Part shown: piece by piece, positions 7,767-22,016 of the stretch
Layout of the letters: every line of letters starts with the position of its first letter
Numbering within the stretch: the stretch's first letter is position 1
Assembly: GCF_002028425.1 (NCBI RefSeq)
Contig: NZ_CP020044.1
Coordinates: 1 to 64,000 of the forward strand
DNA: 64,000 nt
Direction of reading: 5' to 3'
Origin: Streptomyces katrae
GTDB lineage: Bacteria; Actinomycetota; Actinomycetes; Streptomycetales; Streptomycetaceae
The notes under the pieces: generated by a model
Database searches by the model: none
The model's input: the letters and a program-made list of their open reading frames with translations, nothing else
What the model was told of the DNA's origin: nothing
Program-made: the position numbers and the translations under genes

Positions 7767-9256
7767 GCGCGCTGCGCGTCAGCCCGCTGCGGGCCCTGCG
7801 CCAGGCCGCCGTGTCCTCCCGGCCGGCGGGCGCGGGCCGGGCGCCGGTCCCGTCCCCGGCGGGTCCCCCCTACCCGGCCGACGGCCTTCCGGGGCCGCGC
7901 GGCGACCGCGGCCTGCGGGAGCGGCTGGCGGCGTCCGCCGCCCGGCGCGAGGCGGGCGTCCAGCTGCGGACCGGGGAGTTCCCGGCGTGGCTTGCGGAGC
8001 GCGGGCGGGCCCACCGCTTCTCGGTGGCCCGGATCCCGTTCGCCGGCCTGGACGGCTGGGACTTCGACACGGACACCGGGAACCTGCGGCACCGCAGCGG
8101 CCGGTTCTTCACCGTCGAGGGGCTGTCCGTGCGGACGACGGCGGGGCCGGTGCCCTCCTGGCAGCAGCCGATCATCCGCCAGCACGAGGTGGGCGTCCTG
8201 GGGATCCTGATGAAGGAGTTCGACGGGGTCCCGCACTTCCTGATGCAGGCGAAGATGGAGCCCGGCAACCCCAACCTGCTCCAGCTCTCCCCCACCGTGC
8301 AGGCCACCCGCAGCAACTACACGCGGGTGCACGGCGGCGCCGCCGTGCGCTACCTGGAGTACTTCATGGGGCCGCGGCGCGGGCGCACCGTCTGCGACGT
8401 GCTCCAGTCCGAGCACGGCTCGTGGTTCTACCGCAAGAACAACCGCAACGTGATCGTCGAGACGACGGAGGACGTGCCGGCGCACGAGGACTTCTGCTGG
8501 CTGACGCTGGGGCAGCTGTACGAGCTGCTGGGGCGGGACAACACCGTCAACATGGACTCGCGGACCGTGCTGTCGGCGCTGCCCCTGCCCGGCGCGGCCG
8601 GCGGGGACGCGGACAGCGGCGGCCGGGCGCTGCTGAGCGATGCCGAGGTGCAGGGCTGGCTGACCTCGCACCGCTCCGAGCACGCCTGGCACATCGAGCG
8701 GGTCCCGCTGCTCGGGCTGCCCGGCTGGTACCGCACCGGCGACACCGTGGCCCGGCACGACGGCCGCTTCTTCCGGGTGGTGGCCGTCTCCGTACGGGCC
8801 GCCAGCCGCGAGGTGGGGAGCTGGAGCCAACCGCTGCTGGAGCCCGTCGGGATGGGGGTGACCGCCTTCGTCGTGCGCGACATCGGCGGGGTGCGCCACG
8901 TCCTGGTGCAGGCCAAGGCGGAGGGCGGGCTGCCGGGGGTGGTCGAGCTGGGCCCGACGGTGCAGTGCGTGCCGGGCAACCACCCGGCCGGGCGGTGGCC
9001 GTTCCTGCTGGACCACGTGCTGTCCGCGGGCCCCGCCCGGGTCCTGTACTCGGCGGTGCACGCCGAGGAGGGCGGCCGGTTCCGCAACGCCGAGAGCCGC
9101 TACCTCGTGGTCGAGGCGGACGAGGCGGTGCCCCTGCGGCCCCCCGCCGAGTACGCCTGGCTGACCGTGCCCCAGCTGTCCGACATGGTGCGCCAGGGCC
9201 GGCAGGTCAACGTGCAGGCCCGCACCCTGCTGGCCTGCCTCGCCTCCCTCGCCTGA
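7763..9256 (+). CDS. NDP-hexose 2,3-dehydratase
   Basis: A 497-residue protein that removes water across C2-C3 of dTDP-4-keto-6-deoxyglucose, committing the sugar to a 2-deoxy product; the 3,4-diketo intermediate then needs a 3-ketoreductase, which is encoded next. It consists of two homologous halves (about residues 50-250 and 290-490), each with a W-hydrophobic start, a GRFF(T/R)V motif, QAK(M/A)E and L(S/G)PTVQ; the family members EryBVI, TylCVI and OleV have the same tandem layout and length. The GTG start at 7763 overlaps the previous stop by 4 bp. The Pro/Ala-rich N-terminal 45 residues look disordered. An intrinsic-terminator-like hairpin follows the stop codon. Confidence 0.93.
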   Translation: MSALRVSPLRALRQAAVSSRPAGAGRAPVPSPAGPPYPADGLPGPRGDRGLRERLAASAARREAGVQLRTGEFPAWLAERGRAHRFSVARIPFAGLDGWDFDTDTGNLRHRSGRFFTVEGLSVRTTAGPVPSWQQPIIRQHEVGVLGILMKEFDGVPHFLMQAKMEPGNPNLLQLSPTVQATRSNYTRVHGGAAVRYLEYFMGPRRGRTVCDVLQSEHGSWFYRKNNRNVIVETTEDVPAHEDFCWLTLGQLYELLGRDNTVNMDSRTVLSALPLPGAAGGDADSGGRALLSDAEVQGWLTSHRSEHAWHIERVPLLGLPGWYRTGDTVARHDGRFFRVVAVSVRAASREVGSWSQPLLEPVGMGVTAFVVRDIGGVRHVLVQAKAEGGLPGVVELGPTVQCVPGNHPAGRWPFLLDHVLSAGPARVLYSAVHAEEGGRFRNAESRYLVVEADEAVPLRPPAEYAWLTVPQLSDMVRQGRQVNVQARTLLACLASLA

Positions 9257-9274
9257 GGCACCGCCCGCACCATC

Positions 9275-9308
9275 GGCACGGGTCCCCGCCGGGGGCCCGT
9301 GCCCTTTT
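9275..9308 (+). terminator. Hairpin plus T-run inside the sugar operon
   Basis: GGCACGGG (9275-9282) pairs with CCCGTGCC (9296-9303). An inner CCCC/GGGG stem closes a 4-nt loop, with one bulged T, and CTTTT follows at once. It looks like a Rho-independent terminator or attenuator between the 2,3-dehydratase and 3-ketoreductase genes. Confidence 0.65.
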
Positions 9309-9335
9309 CCGTGCCCTTTCCCTTCAGGAGGATCC

Positions 9336-10319
9336 GTGGATCCCGTCCGTGTCGGCGTGCTCGGCTGCGCCTCCATCGCCCGCAGGCGGGTGCTCCCCGC
9401 GCTGACCGCCGCCCCCGCCGCCCGGCTCGTCGCCGTCGCCGGCCGCAGCCCGGACAGGACCGCCGAGGTGGCGGCCGCCTTCGGCTGCGAGGCGACCGGC
9501 TACGGGGAACTGCTGGCGCGGCCGGACGTGGAGGCGGTGTACGTGCCCGTGCCGACCGGGCTGCACGCCCGGTGGGTCCGGGCGGCGCTACTCGCGGGCA
9601 AGCACGTCCTGGCCGAGAAGCCGCTGACCACCGACGCCCGCCAGAGCGCCGCGCTGACGGCGCTGGCCGGCGAACGCGGCCTGGTGCTGCGGGAGAACTT
9701 CATGTTCCTGCACCACTCCCAGCACGCCGCGGTGGCCCGGCTGCTCGCCGCCGGCGCCCTCGGCGTGCTGCGCTCGTTCGAGGCCGCGTTCACGATTCCG
9801 GCGCCGCCGCCCGAGGACATCCGCCACCGCGCCGACCTCGGCGGCGGCGCCCTCCTCGACGTGGGCGTCTACCCGCTGCGCGTCGCCCAGCTGTTCCTGG
9901 GGCCCGGACTGGAGGTGGTGTCCGCCGCGTTCGACGCCGGTGCGCCCGGTGCCGTCGACACCGGCGGGAGCGTCGTGGTGCGCTCCGCCGCCGGAGTGAC
10001 GGGGCGGCTGGCCTTCGGCATGGACCACGCGTACCGGTCGCAGTACGCCCTGCACGGCACCGGCGGCAGCCTTCGCGTGGACCGGGCGTTCACCCCGCCC
10101 GCCGACCTGCGCCCGGTGCTGCGGCTGAGCGGCCCGGGCGGCGAGCGGGAGGTCCTGCTGGAGGCGGACGACCAGTGCGCCAACACCGTGCGCGCCTTCG
10201 CCGAGGCGGTGCGCGCCCCGCTCCGCGATCCGGGGCCGGGGCGGGAGTCGGTGGCGCTGGCCCGGCTGGCGGACGAGGTGAGGCGCGTCGCGACCGTGAG
10301 CCGTTCACACGGCATATGA
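9336..10319 (+). CDS. NDP-hexose 3-ketoreductase, Gfo/Idh/MocA family
   Basis: A 327-residue NAD(P)H-dependent reductase that reduces C3 of the unstable 2-deoxy-3,4-diketo sugar left by the 2,3-dehydratase, giving dTDP-4-keto-2,6-dideoxyhexose. The N-terminal Rossmann motif is VGVLGCASIARR. The catalytic Lys is in LAEKPLTTDA (near residue 96), and GGGALLDVGVYPLR carries the conserved C-terminal-domain Asp/Tyr motif. Relatives in deoxysugar clusters include the 3-ketoreductases of oleandrose and digitoxose pathways. The GTG start follows AGGAGG by 6 bp. The C3 stereochemistry (axial or equatorial OH) cannot be settled by eye. Confidence 0.9.
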   Translation: MDPVRVGVLGCASIARRRVLPALTAAPAARLVAVAGRSPDRTAEVAAAFGCEATGYGELLARPDVEAVYVPVPTGLHARWVRAALLAGKHVLAEKPLTTDARQSAALTALAGERGLVLRENFMFLHHSQHAAVARLLAAGALGVLRSFEAAFTIPAPPPEDIRHRADLGGGALLDVGVYPLRVAQLFLGPGLEVVSAAFDAGAPGAVDTGGSVVVRSAAGVTGRLAFGMDHAYRSQYALHGTGGSLRVDRAFTPPADLRPVLRLSGPGGEREVLLEADDQCANTVRAFAEAVRAPLRDPGPGRESVALARLADEVRRVATVSRSHGI

Positions 10320-10350
10320 GAAATTCAGCGGCCGATCACGGAGGGCGGCA

Positions 10351-10372
10351 CTGGGCCGGGCTCCCGGCCCGG
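10351..10372 (+). terminator. Hairpin after the sugar operon
   Basis: GGGCCGG pairs with CCGGCCC around a GCTC loop, extended by an outer C-G pair. A weaker outer stem (CCGATC 10332-10337 with GATCGG 10379-10384) encloses it. It probably ends sugar-operon transcription about 50 bp before the SARP gene. Confidence 0.55.
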
Positions 10373-10423
10373 TGCGACGATCGGACGGCACCCCGACCGC
10401 AGCCCCCCCCCAGGAGGAACGAC

Positions 10424-11242
10424 GTGGAGATCCGCGTGCTCGGACCGTTGACGGCCCACGAAGAGGGGACGTCGGTCGTGCCCACCGCCGGCAAGCCCCG
10501 GCAGATCTTCGCCACGCTCGCCCTGAACGCCGACTGCCCCGTGCCGATCTCCACGCTGATCAAGGAGCTGTGGGGGGAGTCGGCCCCGCGCAGCGCGGTG
10601 CGCACCCTGCAGACGTACATCATGCAGCTGCGCCAGCGCATCGAGGCCGTCCTGGCGGACGGCGACCCGCGCTCGGCCAAGGACGTGCTGACCACGGAGG
10701 GCAGCGCCTACCGGCTGGCGGTCTCCCGGGAGCGGGTGGACATCGCGCGCTACGAGCGCACCGCTGCGGCGGGCCGTACGGCCCGGGCCGCCGGTGACGA
10801 CGCGGCCGCCTCCACCCTGCTGTCCCGGGCGCTGGGCCTGTGGCGCGGCCCGGCGCTGGTGGACGTGCCGGTGGGGCGGGTGCTGGAGGCGGAGGCGCTG
10901 CGCTGGGACGAGGACCGGCTCTTGACACTGGAGCAGCGCATCGACTGCGACCTGCGGCTGGGGCGGCACCGGGAACTGGTGCCGGAACTGCGGGTGCTGA
11001 CGGCCCGCTACCCGATGGACGACCGGTTCTGCCGGCACTTCATGCTGGCGCTGTACCGCTCCGGCTACACCTGGCGGGCGCTGGAGGCGTACCAGCGGCT
11101 GCACGCGGAGCTGACCGCGGAGCTGGGCCTGAGGCTGCCGAGGGACGTGGAGCGGCTCCAGCACCTGATCCTGTCCGAGGACCCGGAGCTGGACCTGCCG
11201 GGGTCGGTGGCGCACCGCGAGCGGGCCCTGCTGTTCGCCTGA
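10424..11242 (+). CDS. SARP-family transcriptional activator
   Basis: A 272-residue pathway-specific activator. It starts EIRVLGPLTAHEEG, then has the winged-helix DNA-binding domain (residues 1 to 95; KPRQIFATLALNADCPVPISTLIKELWG and AVRTLQTYIMQLR) and a BTAD tetratricopeptide-like domain (100 to 250). This is the size and layout of ActII-ORF4/RedD-type small SARPs, with no ATPase part. The GTG start at 10424 is preceded by CAGGAGG with good spacing. I see no TTA codon in it, so bldA control through this gene is unlikely. Four 11-bp-spaced repeats just after its stop resemble a SARP binding site and may be its target upstream of the response-regulator gene. Confidence 0.93.
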   Translation: MEIRVLGPLTAHEEGTSVVPTAGKPRQIFATLALNADCPVPISTLIKELWGESAPRSAVRTLQTYIMQLRQRIEAVLADGDPRSAKDVLTTEGSAYRLAVSRERVDIARYERTAAAGRTARAAGDDAAASTLLSRALGLWRGPALVDVPVGRVLEAEALRWDEDRLLTLEQRIDCDLRLGRHRELVPELRVLTARYPMDDRFCRHFMLALYRSGYTWRALEAYQRLHAELTAELGLRLPRDVERLQHLILSEDPELDLPGSVAHRERALLFA

Positions 11243-11253
11243 GCCCGCGGTCG

Positions 11254-11293
11254 TTCCCGGCCCTTTCCCGGCCCTTTCCCCGCCCATTCCCGG
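11254..11293 (+). promoter_or_regulatory. Four 11-bp-phased direct repeats, putative SARP operator
   Basis: TTCCC recurs at 11254, 11265, 11276 and 11287, exactly 11 bp apart, within the larger unit (C)CCTTTCCCGG. SARP proteins bind heptamer direct repeats at 11-bp spacing on one face of the helix, next to the -10 element. The array lies 12 bp after the SARP stop and about 85 bp before the response-regulator start. Weak -10 candidates are TACCCT at 11308 and CAACGT at 11301. Confidence 0.55.
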
Positions 11294-11376
11294 CCAGGGA
11301 CAACGTGTACCCTGCAACGGCCAGGGGCCGACCCCGACCGTCGGTGGTCGCCCTGGCGACGGGAACGGGGGACTCC

Positions 11377-11985
11377 ATGATCCGCGTCATGCTCGCCGAG
11401 GATCTGTACATATTGCGCCGCGCGCTGGCTTCCCTGCTGGCGTTGGAGAGCGACCTCGACGTGGTCGCCGAGGTCGAATCCGGCCATGACATCCTGCCGA
11501 CGGCCCGCCGGCTGAGACCGGACGTGGCGGTGCTCGACATCGACCTGCCGGGGGTGGACGGCATCACCGCGGCCGCGGCGCTCCACGAGGAGCTGCCCGA
11601 GTGCCGGGTGCTGATCCTGACCAGTCTGGGCAAGCCCGGCACCCTGCGCCGGGCCCTGGAGGCGCGGGTGTGCGGCTTCCTGCCCAAGGACGCCGAGCCG
11701 GCGCGGCTGACCGCGGCGATCCGGGCGGTGGCCGAGGGACAGCGGGTGGTCGACCCGCAGCTGGCCCTGTCCGCCCTGGACGGTGGTCACGAGACCCCGC
11801 TGACGCCCCGCGAGACGGAGGTGCTGGAGCTCGCCGCCAGGGGCGAGGGTGCCAAGCAGATCGCCTCCCGGCTCTTCCTGTCCGTCGGGACGGTGCGCAA
11901 CTACCTGACCAGCTCGGTCAACAAGCTCGGCGCCCGCAACCGGGTCGACGCCATCCGCATCGCCCGCGAGTCCGGCTGGATGTGA
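11377..11985 (+). CDS. NarL/FixJ-type response regulator (LuxR HTH), orphan
   Basis: A 202-residue two-domain regulator. The receiver domain (1 to 120) has the acidic pair E8/D9, the likely phosphorylated D54 in VLDIDLPGVDG, Thr in LILTSLG and Lys in GFLPKDA. The LuxR-type HTH (135 to 198) reads LTPRETEVLELAARGEGAKQIASRLFLSVGTVRNYLTSSVNKLGA. All phosphorylation residues are present, so it can in principle be controlled by a kinase, but no sensor kinase gene is in the window. It resembles the DesR-like class. The start ATG at 11377 follows GGGAACGGGGGA. Because it sits directly after a SARP gene and a SARP-like operator, it may act one step below the SARP. Confidence 0.92.
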   Translation: MIRVMLAEDLYILRRALASLLALESDLDVVAEVESGHDILPTARRLRPDVAVLDIDLPGVDGITAAAALHEELPECRVLILTSLGKPGTLRRALEARVCGFLPKDAEPARLTAAIRAVAEGQRVVDPQLALSALDGGHETPLTPRETEVLELAARGEGAKQIASRLFLSVGTVRNYLTSSVNKLGARNRVDAIRIARESGWM

Positions 11986-12025
11986 GGCCGGGCGGGGCCA
12001 CGGGCCGTGGCCCGTGGCCCCGGCC
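11986..12025. terminator. Bidirectional terminator between convergent genes
   Basis: GGGGCCACGGGCC (11994-12006) and its exact reverse complement (12009-12021) make a long GC stem, flanked by GGCCG/CGGCC that can pair instead at the base. It fills the 41-bp gap between the rightward response regulator and the leftward NRPS gene. Confidence 0.7.
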
Positions 12026-12026
12026 G

Positions 12027-15029
<3,003 letters not shown>

Positions 15030-15106
15030 CGTGGTCCTTTCATCGGGGTGGGGTGCGTGAGGTGTGGCCCCGTCGTCGCGGTGCGTGCCGGACGCCGGGG
15101 CGGGGT

Positions 15107-16102
15107 TCAGGGGGTGCCGTGGACGACGGGGCCGTCGGCCGGGCGCAGGGCCCGCGAGCGCCTCAGGTCACGGTGGACGAAGGCGCGCTGGAGCCAGCGG
15201 TCGCGGCCGTCGTAGCGCGGCTGGAAGGAGTTGCGGCCGTGCAGGGCGAGCCGGTTGTCGACGAAGGCCAGGTCGCCGGGGGCCAGGATCAGGGTGGTGG
15301 TGACGCGGTCGATGGCGGTGCGCAGCCGGGCCAGGGCCGCGGCGGCCTCGTCGTCGAGGGGGGTGGTGCTGGTGAAGTCGACGGTGATGTCGGGGTCGCC
15401 GGGGCTGCCGGAGAGGACTCCGACGGCCTCCGGCAGGCCCTGGCCCTCGCCGAAGGAGGCGGGTGCGGCGGTGACGTAGCGGGGCTGGTGCAGCAGGGCC
15501 CGGTCGGCGTCGTCGAGCAGCGGCAGGGCGCGGCGGACGGAGGCGACGCGCAGTCCGGCGATGTCGGCGTGGTCGTTGCGCAGGCACATGAGGCCGACGA
15601 AGTCGGGGCGGAAGGGGTGGAAGGCGTTCTCGGTGTGCATGTTGAGCGCCACCGATCCCGCGTTGCCCTGGTACTCCTCCATGCCGGGGACGGGCACCAC
15701 GTCGTGGACGAGCGCGCCCTGCTTCTCCTCGCGGAAGGAGACCAGTTCGCCCAGGCCCAGGGAGACCAGGGCCAGGGCGGCGGCCGGCACGGTGGCGGTG
15801 CGCTGGACCGACCCGGCGGCCAGCGGGGTGTCCGGGAGGCCGTCGGGGTGGCCGGGGAGGTTGCGCAGCAGGAGCATGGCGTCGGGGCCGGCGTCGCGGG
15901 TGAAGCGGCGCAGGGTGCGCCTGAGGCGGGCCGGCAGCAGGGTGCTGAGGTCCCGGGCGCGTTCGACCCACTCGGTGGTGTCGATCCGTGAGGGTGCGCT
16001 GCGCAGCAGGTCCCGGGCCAGCGCCTCGAGTTCGGCCCGTTCCGGCTCTCCCAGGGTCACCACCGCGTCGTTGCCGACCATTTCGGATACGTCAACAGAC
16101 AT
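15107..16102 (-). CDS. asnO: L-asparagine oxygenase-like Fe(II)/2-oxoglutarate dioxygenase
   Basis: A 331-residue clavaminate-synthase-like enzyme, the same length class as AsnO of the calcium-dependent antibiotic cluster (333 residues), which makes (2S,3S)-3-hydroxyasparagine from free Asn. The iron ligands are H156 and E158 in NMHTENAFHPFRPD and H288 in NRLALHGRNSF; in AsnO they are H155, E157 and H287, a one-residue offset. CLRNDHAD, FVDNRLALHGRN and the RWLQRAF motif are also typical. The ATG at 16102 is chosen over one at 16138 because only the former has a purine-rich GCGGGA before it and it gives the family length. It lies 77 bp upstream of the Asn-coded NRPS gene, so 3-hydroxy-Asn supply for that protein is the likely job. 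Arginine- or other amino-acid hydroxylase relatives cannot be fully excluded. Confidence 0.88.
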   Translation of the reverse strand: MSVDVSEMVGNDAVVTLGEPERAELEALARDLLRSAPSRIDTTEWVERARDLSTLLPARLRRTLRRFTRDAGPDAMLLLRNLPGHPDGLPDTPLAAGSVQRTATVPAAALALVSLGLGELVSFREEKQGALVHDVVPVPGMEEYQGNAGSVALNMHTENAFHPFRPDFVGLMCLRNDHADIAGLRVASVRRALPLLDDADRALLHQPRYVTAAPASFGEGQGLPEAVGVLSGSPGDPDITVDFTSTTPLDDEAAAALARLRTAIDRVTTTLILAPGDLAFVDNRLALHGRNSFQPRYDGRDRWLQRAFVHRDLRRSRALRPADGPVVHGTP

Positions 16103-16149
16103 GCCGTCCCGCTTTCTCGACGATTTCTGAATTTCCATGGACGAGGCTA

Positions 16150-16200
16150 TGGAGGGGTATGGCCGGTACCAACCCCTAAAGCCGTGGGGAAAACCCCTCA
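16150..16200 (-). promoter_or_regulatory. Possible promoter/operator of the asnO-NRPS pair
   Basis: On the minus strand AGGGGTT occurs twice, exactly 21 bp apart (complementary to 16171-16177 and 16192-16198), with an inverted copy (AGGGGTA on the plus strand) at 16153-16159. They lie in the only large gap (193 bp) of the leftward gene set, between a hairpin after the phosphopantetheinyl-transferase gene and the asnO start. Promoter activity is inferred from position. Confidence 0.4.
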
Positions 16201-16248
16201 ATGCGGCCGGAAATAGCCGTGCGCATTTCTCCGCGGCAGGCCGGGCCG

Positions 16249-16272
16249 CCGGCCGGGGCATTTCCCGGCCGG
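16249..16272 (-). terminator. Hairpin after the phosphopantetheinyl-transferase gene
   Basis: CCGGCCGGG (16249-16257) pairs perfectly with CCCGGCCGG (16264-16272) around a 6-nt loop, 23 bp beyond the stop at 16296. It may end the long PKS transcript. Confidence 0.6.
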
Positions 16273-16295
16273 TCGGTGTCCGACGGCTGCCCGGG

Positions 16296-17003
16296 TCAGG
16301 CGCCCACGGCGACCAGCGGCCCGCGGGCCGCCCGGGCCCGGTCCGCGGCGGGCAGGGCGATGGCGGTCATCAGCAGTCCGCCGCGGGCCTGCCAGCGCCC
16401 GGCCAGGGTGTGCATCGGCACGCCGCGCACGGCCGGTGCCGGGACCAGCAGCCGGGCCGAGAACGTGCCGGCGTACGGGTCGATGGTGATCGTCGCGTCG
16501 GTGAAGTCCAGGCGCCGGCGGGTCAGCGGGAACCACGTCTTGTAGACGGCCTCCTTGGCGCTGAACAGCAGGCGGTCCCAGTGGACGGGCCGGCCGGCGG
16601 CGGGCAGGGTGCGCAGCAGCCGGCGCTCCTCGCGCAGCGAGACGGCCTCCAGGACCCCGGGGGGCAGCGGGCCGTTGGGCTCCGCGTCGATGCCCAGGGC
16701 CAGGTAGGAGCCGGTCTCGGCGACCACGGCGCAGCGGTAGTCGGCGCAGTGCGTGATGCTGCCCACCACTCCGTGCGGCCAGCGCGGTTCGCCGCGCGGG
16801 CCCGGCACGACGGGCATCGGCTCGAGGCCGAGCCCGGCCATGGCGCGCCGGGCGCACAGCCGGACGGTGGTGAATTCCAGACGCCTTTTGAGGACGGCCT
16901 GGCCCAGCGCCCTTTCTTCTTCGGGAAAGAGCATCACGCCCGGCTCCGGATCCCCGAATTCCTCTGAACTCAGCACACCTGCCGGGAGAATTTCCTCGAT
17001 CAT
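16296..17003 (-). CDS. 4'-phosphopantetheinyl transferase (Sfp/EntD type)
   Basis: A 235-residue enzyme that transfers phosphopantetheine from CoA to the carrier-domain serines of the PKS and NRPS proteins. Family motifs: GSITHCADYRCAVV, the Mg-binding LGIDAEP (D106 and E108), and WDRLLFSAKEAVYKTWFP with the catalytic Glu/Lys near residue 150. The N-terminal part (FTTVRLCARRAM, then PRGEPRWPHGVVGSITH) is as in actinomycete cluster-associated members. The ATG at 17003 has GGGGGTG before it. It follows the type II thioesterase gene by 37 bp, so it is part of the PKS operon. The eleven carrier domains visible here are its likely targets. Confidence 0.95.
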   Translation of the reverse strand: MIEEILPAGVLSSEEFGDPEPGVMLFPEEERALGQAVLKRRLEFTTVRLCARRAMAGLGLEPMPVVPGPRGEPRWPHGVVGSITHCADYRCAVVAETGSYLALGIDAEPNGPLPPGVLEAVSLREERRLLRTLPAAGRPVHWDRLLFSAKEAVYKTWFPLTRRRLDFTDATITIDPYAGTFSARLLVPAPAVRGVPMHTLAGRWQARGGLLMTAIALPAADRARAARGPLVAVGA

Positions 17004-17040
17004 GTCACCCCCATGTGTGATATTTCTGCGCGGGCCGCGC

Positions 17041-17802
17041 TCACACGGCCGCGGGTGCCCGCAGTCCGTCGGCGATGTCCGCGACGACGGCCCGGCTGTG
17101 GTCGTTGAGGAAGAAGTGGCCGCCGCCGTAGACCTTCATCTCGAACGGGCCGGTGGTGTGCAGCGCCCAGTCCGCGACCTCCTCGACGAGCGCCTTCGGG
17201 TCGGCGTCGCCGGTAAAGGCGGTGATCGGGCAGCTCAGGTCGGGGCCGGGCTCGTAGCGGTAGGTCTCCGCCGCCTTGTAGTCGGCGCGCAGCGCCGGCA
17301 GGGCCATGCGCAGCACCTCCGGGTCGTCCAGGAGGCGGGACTCGGTGCCGCTGAGCCGCTGGATCTCCTGGATCAGCCGCTGGTCGCCCTGGGCGTGGAC
17401 GTTCTCGTCGCGGTGGCGGGAGGGGGCGCGGCGCCCGGAGGGGAACAGCGCGGCCGGGACGACGCCGGCCCGGTGCTCCAGCAGGCGGGCCACCTCGAAG
17501 GCGACGGAGGCGCCCATGCTGTGCCCGAAGAGGGCGAGCGGCCGGTCCGTCCACGGCAGCAGCGCGGTGTAGACGCGCTCGGCCAGCTCCTGGATGTCGT
17601 CGACGCACGGCTCGTGGCGGCGGTCCTGGCGGCCCGGGTACTGGACGGCCAGCACCTCCACGTCCGGGGCGAGGGCGGCGGAGACGGGGAAGTAGTAGCT
17701 GGCGGAGCCGCCGGCGTGGGGCAGGCAGACCAGGCGGGCGGAGGGGTCCGGCGCCGGGTGGAAGCGCCGCACCCACAGGCCGTTGTCTTCGGTGTTGCTC
17801 AT
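17041..17802 (-). CDS. Type II thioesterase
   Basis: A 253-residue alpha/beta hydrolase that clears mis-primed or stalled acyl groups from PKS and NRPS carrier domains. It starts with LVCLPHAGGSASYYF, has the nucleophile S95 in LFGHSMGASVAFE, Asp in ITAFTGDADPKA and the catalytic His (H229) in YGGGHFFLNDH. This is the GrsT/RifR type. The ATG at 17802 follows GAGGAG by 8 bp; the frame is open further upstream (to 18234) but that part is antisense to the PKS thioesterase domain. It lies 71 bp after the terminal PKS gene and is probably co-transcribed with it. Confidence 0.95.
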   Translation of the reverse strand: MSNTEDNGLWVRRFHPAPDPSARLVCLPHAGGSASYYFPVSAALAPDVEVLAVQYPGRQDRRHEPCVDDIQELAERVYTALLPWTDRPLALFGHSMGASVAFEVARLLEHRAGVVPAALFPSGRRAPSRHRDENVHAQGDQRLIQEIQRLSGTESRLLDDPEVLRMALPALRADYKAAETYRYEPGPDLSCPITAFTGDADPKALVEEVADWALHTTGPFEMKVYGGGHFFLNDHSRAVVADIADGLRAPAAV

Positions 17803-17873
17803 GTGATGCTGCTCCTCGGTTCGGTGTGCGCGGTGGGGCGCGGGTGGTGGGCGGAAAGGTCGTGGGGTCCCGG

Positions 17874-21989
<4,116 letters not shown>

Positions 21990-22016
21990 CGGTATCCCTC
22001 TCCCCCTAGCTCCAGC

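Noticed and set aside
9299..10423. Upstream extension of the SARP frame
   Set aside because: The frame is open through the 3-ketoreductase region only as a shadow; the GTG at 10424 has a clear AGGAGG and starts exactly at the SARP domain.
16103..16261. Longer start for the asparagine oxygenase (ATG at 16138 or 16261)
   Set aside because: No Shine-Dalgarno sequence, extra residues unlike the family, and the ATG at 16102 gives the expected length with iron ligands at AsnO-like positions.
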